A stretch of DNA of 64,000 nucleotides from an uncultured Flavobacteriaceae bacterium. GTDB lineage: Bacteria; Bacteroidota; Bacteroidia; Flavobacteriales; Flavobacteriaceae. This document shows positions 36,353 to 45,752 of this stretch, in pieces. The stretch spans positions 744,001 to 808,000 of the forward strand of contig CANKZG010000002.1 of NCBI GenBank assembly GCA_947488435.1. The letters run 5' to 3'. Numbering within the stretch: the first letter of the stretch is position 1; the number at the start of each line of letters is the position of its first letter. The notes under the pieces were generated by a model. It made no database searches. It was given only the letters and a program-made list of their open reading frames with translations, and was not told the origin of the DNA. The translations under genes and the position numbers were made by a program.

Positions 36353-37936
36353 TTATATTAAAGGCAGTTTAACATAGAAAGTGCTACCTTTTCCTTTTTC
36401 ACTTTCTGCATATACCTCACCTTGATGGTCATCTATTATTCTTTTAACATAAGCAAGACCTAAACCGTGCCCTTTTACATTATGTATATCACCGGTATGT
36501 TCCCGGTAGAATTTTTCAAAAACTTTCTTGAGCACAACTTTGCTCATTCCAGCGCCTTGGTCTTTTATTTTTATGATAATATTATTTTTAACCAATTCCG
36601 TATATACATCGATCTTTGGTGCTTCTGGAGAATACTTAATAGCATTATCCAATATATTTACGATAACATTGGTGAAATGTACATCGTTGGCCAATACTTC
36701 TGATCGATCAGCATCCAAATGTACATTTACGTAACCCTGCCGATCGCCCACAATGAGTTCCACATGAGTTACGGCATCATCTATTATGTCGTGAACATCA
36801 ACTCGATCCTTACGGATATCCAACTGATTCTTTTCCAATTTCGAAATTCGAAGTACATTTTCTACTTGTGCATGCATTCTTTTATTCTCATCTCGAATCA
36901 TCTGAAGGTAACGTTGTACTTTTTCCTTATCATCTATGGTTTTAGGGTTTCGAATAGCTTCTACTGCCAAATTGATCGTAGCAATAGGAGTTTTAAACTC
37001 ATGTGTCATATTATTGATAAAGTCCGTTTTTATTTCCGATATCTGTTTCTGACGAATCAATTGATAAATAGCACCAGCATAGGCCACCACAATAATCAAT
37101 GTAAATACAATTGATAAGACAGTCATTCCTATAATGGACTGAATTAAAAACTTTTTCTTCTTAGGAAAAGTGATTAGCAATGAAAAATTACTATTTCCTT
37201 CACTATCCTTAAATATTGGCGTTTTATAAACGGCTGATTTTCCAAACTTAAACTTTTTGGATTTTCGTTTGGTTGGCAAACCATTACTATATATGCCATA
37301 TTCATACTCAATGTCAATCTCTCTATTTTCCAATTCTCGATTGATCAATAGTTCAATTTCTTCATTGGATACACGTTTGTGAATTGGTTCTTGCTTTGCA
37401 AATTCTCTAAACACATCATCGAACTGTGCTTTATCTATCGATGATAATCCTCCAATTTTCTCTAATTTCTGAACTGGGTTTAAACGGTATCCTTCACCAT
37501 CTAAACCAAATTCTTCTTTAAAAATAGTCGTTGTACGTTGGCTGGTGAATCCTTTAATTGTTGTAGAATCACCAATACCATTAGCGCTGTCAAAGAACGT
37601 TGAAGATATATCATAAGTATCTTCCAGTATGCCATGAGAATACAAAGTAACTTCATTAGAATTAAGATCCCGATACCCAAAAAACAGATTGTTTAAATGT
37701 GACTCTTTAGGTTCTCCAACTTGTTCTTTAAAAGCTAAGTATTTCTCTGAATAATCATTTACTTCTCGATCTTCAATTTTATCGGATACCTTGTTTAAAA
37801 TATCAGATACAATATTAGAAAATTGATCCTCCTTGTCATCTACAGATTTCTTTATCCAGTAACTCTGTACGAAAATCATACCAACCAGAGAAAGGCTCAT
37901 TAATATGACTAGAAGTACAAATAATCGCTTATTCAT
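36353..37936 (-). CDS. Two-component sensor histidine kinase (RprX-like)
   Basis: 527 residues. A membrane segment at 6-26, a periplasmic domain of about 230 residues, a second membrane segment (IIGMTVLSIVFTLIIVVAYA, about 268-290), then HisKA with the phosphoacceptor histidine in FINNMTHEFKTPIATINLA, and the ATPase domain (NVIVNILDNAIKYSPEAP, IKDQGAGMS, VKGHGLGLAYVKRI). It pairs with the OmpR-type regulator just downstream. The stimulus is unknown. No PAS or HAMP domain is evident. Confidence 0.93.
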   Translation of the reverse strand: MNKRLFVLLVILMSLSLVGMIFVQSYWIKKSVDDKEDQFSNIVSDILNKVSDKIEDREVNDYSEKYLAFKEQVGEPKESHLNNLFFGYRDLNSNEVTLYSHGILEDTYDISSTFFDSANGIGDSTTIKGFTSQRTTTIFKEEFGLDGEGYRLNPVQKLEKIGGLSSIDKAQFDDVFREFAKQEPIHKRVSNEEIELLINRELENREIDIEYEYGIYSNGLPTKRKSKKFKFGKSAVYKTPIFKDSEGNSNFSLLITFPKKKKFLIQSIIGMTVLSIVFTLIIVVAYAGAIYQLIRQKQISEIKTDFINNMTHEFKTPIATINLAVEAIRNPKTIDDKEKVQRYLQMIRDENKRMHAQVENVLRISKLEKNQLDIRKDRVDVHDIIDDAVTHVELIVGDRQGYVNVHLDADRSEVLANDVHFTNVIVNILDNAIKYSPEAPKIDVYTELVKNNIIIKIKDQGAGMSKVVLKKVFEKFYREHTGDIHNVKGHGLGLAYVKRIIDDHQGEVYAESEKGKGSTFYVKLPLI

Positions 37937-38016
37937 TTTAGGTAAAATTAGAAATTTAACATTTAGCGGATTACACGTTTAACCTAACCTTAACAAAAAT
38001 GTTAAAATGCAGGGAA

Positions 38017-38604
38017 TTAGTGGCAAGTATTAAGAATTTGATTGTGTATTTTATAAACCTTTTTATAAGTTGCTTCTAAATCTTCATTCCGAATCACAAA
38101 ATCAGATAATTTACGCTTTTTCATATCACCCCATTGCTGCGCCATTCTTGCCAACACTTTCTTTTTTGTAACCCCATCTCGTTCCATCACACGCTTTATG
38201 CGTACTTTTTTTGTCGCAGTAACCAAAATAATATGATCATAATTTTTGTGTGTTTCGTTTTCAAAAATTATTGCCGCTTCCTGCATTACATATGGCGTTA
38301 TTTGATCGTTCGCCCAACGAACAAAATCTTTTTTTACCTCCGGATGGACTAAAGCATTTAGCTTTTGTAAAAGTGCTTTATCATTGAATACCTTATCTGC
38401 AATATAGGTTCTATTTAGTTTTTGGTCGAGATAAGCTTCCTTTCCTAGCAATTGCTGTATCCCTTTTTTGAGCGCAAGCGAAGTGTTCATTAAATCCTTT
38501 GCCCGTTGATCGGAATAATAAACCGGAACTTTTAAGGTCTCAAACATCTTAGCAACCGTTGTTTTTCCGCTTCCAATACCTCCTGTTAATCCAACAACAA
38601 TCAT
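38017..38604 (-). CDS. coaE: Dephospho-CoA kinase
   Basis: 195 residues of the last enzyme of coenzyme A synthesis, which phosphorylates the 3' hydroxyl of dephospho-CoA. The P-loop is VVGLTGGIGSGKTTVAKMFE; YYSDQRAKDLM and HPEVKKDFVRW contact the substrate. It overlaps the YbbR gene by four bases (ATGA), so both are translated from one message. Confidence 0.95.
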   Translation of the reverse strand: MIVVGLTGGIGSGKTTVAKMFETLKVPVYYSDQRAKDLMNTSLALKKGIQQLLGKEAYLDQKLNRTYIADKVFNDKALLQKLNALVHPEVKKDFVRWANDQITPYVMQEAAIIFENETHKNYDHIILVTATKKVRIKRVMERDGVTKKKVLARMAQQWGDMKKRKLSDFVIRNEDLEATYKKVYKIHNQILNTCH

Positions 38605-39557
38605 TCCTTTTTTAATATATATTCTATTTCCGTTTTTAAAATTCGCGTACTGTGAATATTACCAGGCCTTGAGGTTAATGCAACGGTCAGTACTTTGGTA
38701 CTATCATTAATCTGATTATAATTCGCAGTAACCTCAAAATCTGTTACGTTCAAGGCTTTTAACGCGTCTAGCTTCGCCTGACATAACACGGGAACAGTAC
38801 TTGGGAAAGTACTTATTTTGAGATCTTCAGGTAGGTTTAAAACGCGAACAGGGATTTCTAGAATTCGTTCCGAAAAACGAGACACTTTACCACTTACGAC
38901 TACATTTTCTGTCGAGAAATTCGTGTGTACCAAATCTTGAGACTTTAAAATTTTAAGTGTTTTAGAAAAATCAGAAGACAATATTTCGGAATTTTGAGCT
39001 TCGGTCCACAGGCTTTTAATTGTATCAATCTCATTTTTAGGGCCAGTAATGGTAATAGTTTCTGGAGTTATTTTGGCACTCCCATCCAGCAAATAATTTT
39101 GAGCTAGATTTATTTGAAGTTTTGAATTTATTTTGACCGTTTTAGTATATACTTCAAAAAAATCAAAAAAAAGTGTATCTCTATCTAGCAATTCTACTAG
39201 GCGTATAGAATTTGGAAGTTCCTTTTCTAACTGACGTCGGTAATCGTTTTGCGCTATAAAATGTCGTTTTTGTTTCTGTTGGACAGTAGCTAAATTTATA
39301 GGTAGTGTTTTGCGTTTAAAATTAAATCCTAGAAATTGAAATCCGCTAGCCTCTAGTTTAGCTTCAATACTCTGCTTGGAAGTGTCTACTAATAATAAAC
39401 TGTCCGGCGCATTGGTATACTTTAGCATAAAGGTGGTAGTACTTGTATAGGTTTCTGATAAATTGCTAATGAACCAAGCCATTCCAGAACATAAAAGCGC
39501 TAAAGAAAAAATTTGCACTTTTCTTCGACTCATTATCTTCTTTATTCTATTTATCAT
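38601..39557 (-). CDS. YbbR-like domain protein
   Basis: 318 residues from the ATG at 39557, five bases past the stop of the glycosyltransferase; an earlier in-frame ATG at 39626 would overlap that gene. One N-terminal membrane anchor (IFSLALLCSGMAWFISNL) is followed by YbbR-type beta repeats (LINLAQNYLLDGSAKITPET, VVSGKVSRFSERILEIPV). In Firmicutes YbbR regulates cyclic-di-AMP synthesis; in Bacteroidota the role is unknown. The gene order glycosyltransferase-YbbR-coaE looks like an operon. Confidence 0.85.
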   Translation of the reverse strand: MINRIKKIMSRRKVQIFSLALLCSGMAWFISNLSETYTSTTTFMLKYTNAPDSLLLVDTSKQSIEAKLEASGFQFLGFNFKRKTLPINLATVQQKQKRHFIAQNDYRRQLEKELPNSIRLVELLDRDTLFFDFFEVYTKTVKINSKLQINLAQNYLLDGSAKITPETITITGPKNEIDTIKSLWTEAQNSEILSSDFSKTLKILKSQDLVHTNFSTENVVVSGKVSRFSERILEIPVRVLNLPEDLKISTFPSTVPVLCQAKLDALKALNVTDFEVTANYNQINDSTKVLTVALTSRPGNIHSTRILKTEIEYILKKE

Positions 39558-39561
39558 AAGC

Positions 39562-40575
39562 TTAATTTGTACTAAAAAACAATTTAGGAAACAATACTTC
39601 AGGTGTCTTTCTTTTATTGACAGCAAGTAAAATCGTTGATTTCAAAAAACCATATCCATAGCCCGTAAATTGTATAATTAAAGCGATTAGTGCCAATAAT
39701 GCAACACCAATTCTTTTTGTTTGCACTAAAGCTCCTAAAAATATAATAGCCAAATACCCCGCATAAGCGTATAACAGCCAAGGACTCTTAAACAAGATCA
39801 CACTTAGTAAAGCTATAAAAAAAAACAAACAAAAGAGACTGGGAATCCAATAGGTAATTTTAGCCGTATTTGGATGCCACTTGTTTAAAATAGGTCGAAC
39901 CATTCCAAATTTGATTACTTGATAAAAAAAAGAGCGCCAGCTAATACGTCGTTTATGAAAAACCAAAGCTTTCGGAAACAATTTTGTTTCAAATCCTTTT
40001 TTCCAAATTCGAAAACTAAGATCGGGGTCTTCCCCAGGGTGAATATTTCCAAATCCACCTGTAGCTTCAAAAGCAACCTTGGATATCCCCATGTTGAAAC
40101 TTCTGGGTTGGAATTTTCCCACTGATGTTTTTCCTCCTCTAATCCCTCCAGTAGTCCAAAAAGAAGTCATTGTATAATTTATAGCTTTTTGAAGTGCTGT
40201 AAAAGAGTCATGAGCACCATCTGGCCCCCCAAAAGCATCCACATAATTTTGTTGAAGATTTCGGTCCACGTTATCGAGATACTCTGGGATTAGAATACAA
40301 TCAGAATCTAAAATAATATAGTAGTTTCCTTTTGCTCTTTTCATTCCATAATTACGAGAATCTCCTGGTCCGGAATTTGATTTCTGCAGATAAGTAATGG
40401 ATAACGTTTCTTTAAAATTATCCGCGATAGCTTCAGCAGTTTCTGTAGAGCCATCTTCTACAATAACAATTTCATACTTTCCTCTAAATGTCTGTTCCTT
40501 CAGGCTCTCCAAAAGTTCTTTAATCTCTTGGGGTCTGTTATAAACGGGAACAATTACAGAGAAAAATAGTTCCAT
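39562..40575 (-). CDS. Family 2 glycosyltransferase, membrane-bound
   Basis: 337 residues. A GT-A domain starts FSVIVPVYNRPQEIKELLES, with the metal-binding DSDCILIPEYLDNV, FNMGISKVAFEATGGFG and GEDPDLSFRIWKKG. The C-terminal 100 residues hold about three membrane segments. It would transfer a sugar to a lipid or glycan at the inner membrane; donor and acceptor are unknown. No polysaccharide cluster adjoins. Confidence 0.9.
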   Translation of the reverse strand: MELFFSVIVPVYNRPQEIKELLESLKEQTFRGKYEIVIVEDGSTETAEAIADNFKETLSITYLQKSNSGPGDSRNYGMKRAKGNYYIILDSDCILIPEYLDNVDRNLQQNYVDAFGGPDGAHDSFTALQKAINYTMTSFWTTGGIRGGKTSVGKFQPRSFNMGISKVAFEATGGFGNIHPGEDPDLSFRIWKKGFETKLFPKALVFHKRRISWRSFFYQVIKFGMVRPILNKWHPNTAKITYWIPSLFCLFFFIALLSVILFKSPWLLYAYAGYLAIIFLGALVQTKRIGVALLALIALIIQFTGYGYGFLKSTILLAVNKRKTPEVLFPKLFFSTN

Positions 40576-40589
40576 AGCTATATAAACAG

Positions 40590-40620
40590 AAAAGCCATCC
40601 TCATAATTCGGATGGCTTTA
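40590..40620 (-). terminator. Intrinsic terminator after fabI
   Basis: AAAGCCATCC (40591-40600) pairs perfectly with GGATGGCTTT (40610-40619), with an 9-base loop. On the minus strand it follows the fabI stop and ends in TTTTCTG; it separates fabI from the glycosyltransferase unit. Confidence 0.75.
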
Positions 40621-40636
40621 CCTTGTATTGGTTTAT

Positions 40637-41449
40637 TTAGGTTGTAAATTGATCAATAATTTCTTGACTTACTCCAGTATTGGAAAAACCACCATCATGA
40701 AATAAGTTCTGCATAGTAACTTTTTTAGTGAGATCTGAAAATAATGTTATTGTATAGTCTGCACATTCCTCGGCAGAGGCATTACCTAGTGGAGACATTT
40801 TTTCGGCATAACTGATAAAACCATCAAAACCTTTAACGCCTTGACCAGCAGTGGTTGGCGTTGGAGATTGAGAAATTGTATTTACCCGCACTTTTTTCTC
40901 TTTACCAAAGAAGTAACCAAAACTACGTGCTACTGATTCTAAATAGGCCTTATTATCAGCCATATCATTATAATCAGGAAAAGTACGTTGTGCTGCCATA
41001 TAGGTTAGGGCAACAATACTCCCCCACTCGTTCATCGCATCAGACTTGTATAGACTTTGCATTACTTTATGAAATGAAAGTGCTGAAACATCCCATCCTT
41101 TGGTCGTGAAATCGTATTTTTCATCTGTATATGCCCTTCCTTTACGTACATTCACAGACATGCCAATAGAGTGTAAAACAAAATCCAATTTACCACCTAG
41201 AATTTCCATAGCCTGTGTTACCAAATTTTCAAGATCTTCTTCACTGGTTGCATCGGCAGGAATAATTTGAGCCCCTGTCTTTTCAGCTAAATTTTTTATT
41301 TGTCCCATTCGCATTGCAATTGGTGCGTTGGTTAACACAAAAGTACCTCCTTCAGCATGCACCTTTTCGGCAGTCTTCCATGCAATTGAATTTTCGTCCA
41401 GTGCACCAAAAATAATTCCTCTTTTTCCTTTCAATAAATTGTAAGCCAT
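40637..41449 (-). CDS. fabI: Enoyl-[acyl-carrier-protein] reductase (NADH), FabI
   Basis: 270 residues of an SDR-type enoyl-ACP reductase, the last step in each round of fatty acid elongation. It begins with the FabI-specific KGKRGIIFGALDENSIAWKT rather than TGxxxGxG, has VLHSIGMS, the catalytic tyrosines around ALTYMAAQRTFPDYNDM and the lysine in MADNKAYLESVARSFG. The end HDGGFSNTGVSQEII is typical. A -7 box lies at 41480-41487. Confidence 0.96.
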   Translation of the reverse strand: MAYNLLKGKRGIIFGALDENSIAWKTAEKVHAEGGTFVLTNAPIAMRMGQIKNLAEKTGAQIIPADATSEEDLENLVTQAMEILGGKLDFVLHSIGMSVNVRKGRAYTDEKYDFTTKGWDVSALSFHKVMQSLYKSDAMNEWGSIVALTYMAAQRTFPDYNDMADNKAYLESVARSFGYFFGKEKKVRVNTISQSPTPTTAGQGVKGFDGFISYAEKMSPLGNASAEECADYTITLFSDLTKKVTMQNLFHDGGFSNTGVSQEIIDQFTT

Positions 41450-41479
41450 GAATGATAGTTTCTAAATTTATATTGCCGT

Positions 41480-41487
41480 CAAAGATA
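41480..41487 (-). promoter_or_regulatory. Putative -7 promoter box TATCTTTG for fabI
   Basis: On the minus strand TATCTTTG matches TAnnTTTG, 30 bases before the ATG of fabI. No clear -33 TTG. Confidence 0.35.
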
Positions 41488-41595
41488 TTTAAAAAAGTAC
41501 GAAGTTTTCATTTAAATCTCACCGTTTAAATGACACATGGTTTCAGCTTTTTATATTTTCTATCTCATCTTAAAAAGAATAGACAAGAATCTCAT

Positions 41596-43248
41596 TTAAT
41601 TTAATAATTCTCTTGCATGAGCAAGAGCCGAATCCGATAAGGCTTTCCCGCCTAGCATTTCAGCTAATTCTACTACCCGCTCTTCCTGACTAAGCTGTCT
41701 TATATGTGTTTGCGTGGTTCCGTTTTTTTCTTCTTTAAACACTTTGTAATGATGATTGCCTTTAGAGGCAACTTGTGGTAGGTGCGTAATCGCAAACAAC
41801 TGCATTGTATTGCTCATTTCAGCCATTATATCTCCCATGCGATTAGATATTTCTCCAGACACTCCAGAATCAATTTCATCGAACATCAGGGTTGGAAGTT
41901 GTTCGTATTTAGCCAAAATAGATTTGATCGTAAGCATTATCCTAGACAATTCCCCACCGGAAGCTACTTTTTTTAATACCCCGTGCGTACTACCCTTATT
42001 TGCAGAAAAAAGAAAGACAAGAACATCCTTTCCTGTTCCTGTAAAATCTTCCGCAGGAACAATTTTAATTTCAAAAGATGCACTGGGCATTCCCAAAGTG
42101 CTAAGTGTATTTTCCACATCTCTCTTAAACTTAGGGATAGCTTTTTCCCTTCCTTTTCTTAATTGCAGGGATAGTTCATCTAGTAATTTTTCTTGTGTCA
42201 GAAGTGCTGCTTCTTTTTCTTCTATGGCGGCAGTTATATTTTCAGTTTTATCTACCATTGATGACAGTCTATCCCGAATTTCAATTAAATCCGAAATACT
42301 ACCAACATTGTGTTTTTTTTGAAGATCATATATTAGTTGCAATTTGCTACTTACCTCCCCTAGTAGTTGAGGATCTGCTTCTATTGCATCCTCTAAAACC
42401 TGAAGTTCACTGGCAATGTCATCTGCTTCAATATACATGGATTGTATACGCTCAAATATATTTTCATAACCCTCTCCAAAAGATTGAATTTTACTTGTAG
42501 ATTGCTTTAATTGTTCCAGAAGAACTAGTAAGCCTAATTGTTCATCATGTACCAATTGATGCGATGCTCCCAATTGCTCCCGAATAACTTCTACATTATT
42601 AAGCTGTTCGTATTGCGTCTCCAATGTTTCTACAATACCTAACTCTAAAGGAGCCTCCATCAGTTCTTTAAGCAAAAAACTGTTATAATCATGTTCTTTA
42701 GTAGCAGTGTTTTGAAAATCGATCAGCTTTTGAACTTCTTGTTTCAGGGTTTTATAAGCACCCAGTTGTTTGATATACTTTGATATTAATGTGTCATGTC
42801 CTGCTAAAGCATCAATAACTTTCAATTGAAATTCGTTTTCCGTCAATTGCAATGTTTGATGTTGCGAATGAACATCTATAAGAAGTCCTCCCAACTTTGA
42901 AAGGACGTCTAGGGTAACCGGAGAATCATTTATAAACGCTCTCGATTTTCCTCCGGGTAATATTTCTCTTCTAGTAATAGTTAATGGATCGTAATCCAAA
43001 TCGTGCAGATCAAAAAAAGCTTTAAGGTCGTATTTGTTAATTTCAAACTGCCCTTCAATAATACACTTCTGATCCTTATCTCGCAAGGACGACAAATCTG
43101 CTCGTTTTCCGAGAACCAATGCTAAACCACCTAAAAGTATAGACTTTCCTGCACCCGTTTCTCCTGTTATAACAGAAAAACCTGTATCAAAAGAGACCTC
43201 TAGTCGATCTATTAACGCGTAATTTTTAATGGATAAATGTTGTAGCAA
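41596..43248 (-). CDS. recN: DNA repair protein RecN
   Basis: An SMC-like ATPase of 550 residues that acts in double-strand break repair. Walker A is ITGETGAGKSILLGGLALVL near residue 30, a long coiled coil fills the middle (about 150-350), and the C-terminal half has VASGGELSRIMLTIK and LMFDEIDSGVSGEISNRM. The start codon is TTG, placed where the family begins (LSIKNYALIDRLEV). It is the last gene of the bamD-rpoZ-coaBC-DUF4835-recN group. Confidence 0.95.
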   Translation of the reverse strand: MLQHLSIKNYALIDRLEVSFDTGFSVITGETGAGKSILLGGLALVLGKRADLSSLRDKDQKCIIEGQFEINKYDLKAFFDLHDLDYDPLTITRREILPGGKSRAFINDSPVTLDVLSKLGGLLIDVHSQHQTLQLTENEFQLKVIDALAGHDTLISKYIKQLGAYKTLKQEVQKLIDFQNTATKEHDYNSFLLKELMEAPLELGIVETLETQYEQLNNVEVIREQLGASHQLVHDEQLGLLVLLEQLKQSTSKIQSFGEGYENIFERIQSMYIEADDIASELQVLEDAIEADPQLLGEVSSKLQLIYDLQKKHNVGSISDLIEIRDRLSSMVDKTENITAAIEEKEAALLTQEKLLDELSLQLRKGREKAIPKFKRDVENTLSTLGMPSASFEIKIVPAEDFTGTGKDVLVFLFSANKGSTHGVLKKVASGGELSRIMLTIKSILAKYEQLPTLMFDEIDSGVSGEISNRMGDIMAEMSNTMQLFAITHLPQVASKGNHHYKVFKEEKNGTTQTHIRQLSQEERVVELAEMLGGKALSDSALAHARELLN

Positions 43249-43306
43249 TGTGTCCTGAGATTATTGCTGTAAATATAAAAGATATTCTACTGAAAAAAAT
43301 AAGGAG

Positions 43307-44200
43307 TTAATATTTTATTTCATTCCATACGTTAGAATAAAAAGGTGCAACTCTGTTTAGCGATTCTTTCAATTGCACGATATCGACCTTGGGGCCATCT
43401 GAAAAAATATTCTGAATTTCCTCGGACTTAGCATCAAAAAAGGTCTGAATTAGAAAAGCATTTGGACGTCTTTTTATTAAGGTTTCGAAAAGCCGAATTG
43501 TTCCTGCAATTACTTGTTTTCCTGTACTATTATTGTCTGCAAGAATATCTAACCCTTTTCTGTGGTAATTATACATTGCTATCCGATATTCTCTAAACGT
43601 ATTGGACAATAAATTATCTACCAATTCGAAACGAGAACGCTCGCCATTGGTTCTGCTCCATCCCGGAAAACTGGTTCCTTGCGCCTGAGTTACAATATTC
43701 TGAGCTCTTCGGTAATGGTCTGTTCCACCTTCTAATGCAAAGGTATCTGCATCCAACCCTAACAACACATAAATATAATAGGCTACTACCCCAACGAGAT
43801 TGGAATTAAAAACATTTTCATTATAAACTAAGGGTTGAAATTCAATATATTCAAAATCCAATGCATTGTCTTTATAATTGAAAATAGAACTCTCATAAGA
43901 TGAATTAAATACTGGTCGGGATGACTGTATTTGTATATTTCCTCCAAACCTATTGTTCGAATCAAATTCAGTTATTGTAATAAACATTCGAGCATTGATC
44001 CGCTCCTGTTCTTGAAATACACGATTCGTCCATTGCGTTTTATTTACAAAATCGTTTAGGGATCGCTCTAAGGTTTTAAAAATTTGTTGGTTGGTCTGAT
44101 CTACTTGTTCAGAATTTATAGTTACCACACAATTAAGTTCCTGTCCGTAAAGTACGATGCAAAAAAAACAACTTAAAAATCCTACTAAAAGATTACGCAT
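43307..44200 (-). CDS. DUF4835 family secreted protein
   Basis: 297 residues: a signal peptide (MRNLLVGFLSCFFCIVLYG, cleavage before QELN) and a DUF4835 domain (NCVVTINSEQVDQTNQQIF; LERSLNDFVNKTQWTNRVF; GLDADTFALEGGTDHYRRAQ). The family is common in Bacteroidota beside coaBC and recN; its role is not known. I chose the ATG at 44200, which overlaps the coaBC stop by eight bases; the ATG at 44221 would add seven residues before the signal peptide. Confidence 0.87.
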   Translation of the reverse strand: MRNLLVGFLSCFFCIVLYGQELNCVVTINSEQVDQTNQQIFKTLERSLNDFVNKTQWTNRVFQEQERINARMFITITEFDSNNRFGGNIQIQSSRPVFNSSYESSIFNYKDNALDFEYIEFQPLVYNENVFNSNLVGVVAYYIYVLLGLDADTFALEGGTDHYRRAQNIVTQAQGTSFPGWSRTNGERSRFELVDNLLSNTFREYRIAMYNYHRKGLDILADNNSTGKQVIAGTIRLFETLIKRRPNAFLIQTFFDAKSEEIQNIFSDGPKVDIVQLKESLNRVAPFYSNVWNEIKY

Positions 44201-45401
44201 GGAGTCTGCTAACAATTTCATTTAAAATATCGGAGGCTACTTCGGCCTTCGTCTTTAAAGAAAACGCTTTTATTTCTAAATTCTTATCTATAAACGATAT
44301 TTTGTTTGTAGGTTTTCCAAAGCCAGCACCTGGATCATTTAAAGAATTTAAGATAATGGCATCCAGATTTTTACGTTTCAATTTCCCTTTGGCATTTTCA
44401 ATTTCATTTTCGGTCTCCAAAGCAAAACCTACTAAAAACTGGTTTTTCTTCTTTTCGCCTAAACTTTGCAGGATATCTTTATTCTTGATCAGCGCTATTG
44501 TAAAATCTTCAGTTTTCTTTTTAATTTTCTGATCTGCGACGGTTTTAGGTCTATAATCTGCAACGGCAGCTGCACATATTACAATATCCATAGCATCAAA
44601 ATGTGCGGTAGAAGCTTTATACATTTCTTCTGCCGAAACTACCGGTATTCGTTTTATTGCTGTATTTGAAATCGTAAGATGTGTAGGTCCGGAAATTAGT
44701 ACTACCTCAGCCCCTAAACTCGCAGCTTTTTTAGCCAATTCAAAACCCATTTGCCCCGAAGAATGATTTCCAATAAATCGCACGGGGTCTATAGCTTCAT
44801 ACGTAGGGCCCGCAGTAATCATCAATGATTTACCCTGTAGCGGTAAATCCTTTCTTAAATGGTTTGTTATAAAATCAATAATATCTTCAGGTTCTGCCAT
44901 GCGTCCTTCCCCGTGAAGTCCACTAGCTAGTTCTCCTGATGCAGCAGGAATCATAATATTTCCATAGGATTGCAGTTTTTCAAAGGAATCCTTGGAAGAT
45001 GGGTGTTTATACATATCCAAATCCATTGCCGGTGCAAAAAACACTGGACATTTCGCCGATAGATATGTAGCCAAAAGAAGATTATCACAATTTCCCGTAG
45101 CCATTTTGGAAAGTGTGTTTGCCGTGGCTGGGGCAATGATCATTAAATCTGCCCAAAGTCCTAATTCTACATGGTTATTCCATGAAACACTTCCTTCTTC
45201 ATCTTCATGAACAAAGGAAGAAACTACAGCGTTTTTAGAAAGAGTTGCTAAGGTTAAAGGAGAAACAAAATCAGCCGCACTCGAAGACAATACAACCTTA
45301 ACTTGTGCGCCAGCCTTAACCAACAAACGAACAAGAAAAGTAGTTTTATAAGCGGCTATCCCTCCAGTAATACCTAAAAGGATATTTTTTCCGTTTAGCA
45401 T
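44193..45401 (-). CDS. coaBC: Bifunctional phosphopantothenoylcysteine decarboxylase/synthase
   Basis: 402 residues. It joins 4'-phosphopantothenate to cysteine and decarboxylates the product to phosphopantetheine in CoA synthesis. The N-terminal HFCD flavoprotein (LLGITGGIAAYKT; active-site His in WNNHVELGLWADLMIIAPAT; ASGELASGLHGEGRM) is followed by the CTP-dependent synthase (ITAGPTYEAIDPVRFIGNHS; AAAVADYRP; NDPGAGF). Together with coaE (38017) it gives two CoA enzymes in the window, in separate operons. Confidence 0.96.
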   Translation of the reverse strand: MLNGKNILLGITGGIAAYKTTFLVRLLVKAGAQVKVVLSSSAADFVSPLTLATLSKNAVVSSFVHEDEEGSVSWNNHVELGLWADLMIIAPATANTLSKMATGNCDNLLLATYLSAKCPVFFAPAMDLDMYKHPSSKDSFEKLQSYGNIMIPAASGELASGLHGEGRMAEPEDIIDFITNHLRKDLPLQGKSLMITAGPTYEAIDPVRFIGNHSSGQMGFELAKKAASLGAEVVLISGPTHLTISNTAIKRIPVVSAEEMYKASTAHFDAMDIVICAAAVADYRPKTVADQKIKKKTEDFTIALIKNKDILQSLGEKKKNQFLVGFALETENEIENAKGKLKRKNLDAIILNSLNDPGAGFGKPTNKISFIDKNLEIKAFSLKTKAEVASDILNEIVSRLHA

Positions 45402-45405
45402 ATGC

Positions 45406-45732
45406 TTATGCGTCCTTCTCTGTATTTCTATAATAGATTTTATCTTCCAGCCATTCTATAACAGCTAGAGCATGTGGTTTTGGGAGTTTTTCATAAAACT
45501 TAGAAACTTCGATTTGTTCTTTGTTTTCAAATACTTCTTCCAAACTATCGCTATAGGTAGCAAACTCTTCTAATTTTTCTAAAAGCTCTTTTTTGATTTC
45601 AGAATTAATCTGAATGGCTCTTTTAGCTGCAATCGAAATTGCTTCATAAATATTTTCAGTCTTAGCATCAAATTCATTCCTATTTACCGTCACGGTAGAT
45701 ACAGGCGCTTTCGAACTCTTTAAATCATTCAT
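45406..45732 (-). CDS. rpoZ: DNA-directed RNA polymerase omega subunit (RpoZ, Bacteroidota type)
   Basis: 108 residues of the Bacteroidota omega-like family. The conserved core is NIYEAISIAAKRAIQINSEI, and the tail KFYEKLPKPHALAVIEWLED is typical of the flavobacterial protein. It helps assemble RNA polymerase. The start may be the ATG at 45732 or the one at 45738 (two more residues). It is followed four bases later by coaBC and preceded by bamD. Confidence 0.87.
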   Translation of the reverse strand: MNDLKSSKAPVSTVTVNRNEFDAKTENIYEAISIAAKRAIQINSEIKKELLEKLEEFATYSDSLEEVFENKEQIEVSKFYEKLPKPHALAVIEWLEDKIYYRNTEKDA

Positions 45733-45752
45733 ATTCATTACTATCAGTTTTA

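Noticed and set aside
41756-42322. 188-codon open frame antisense to recN
   Set aside because: The recN frame is clearly coding and complete; the antisense frame has no motifs.
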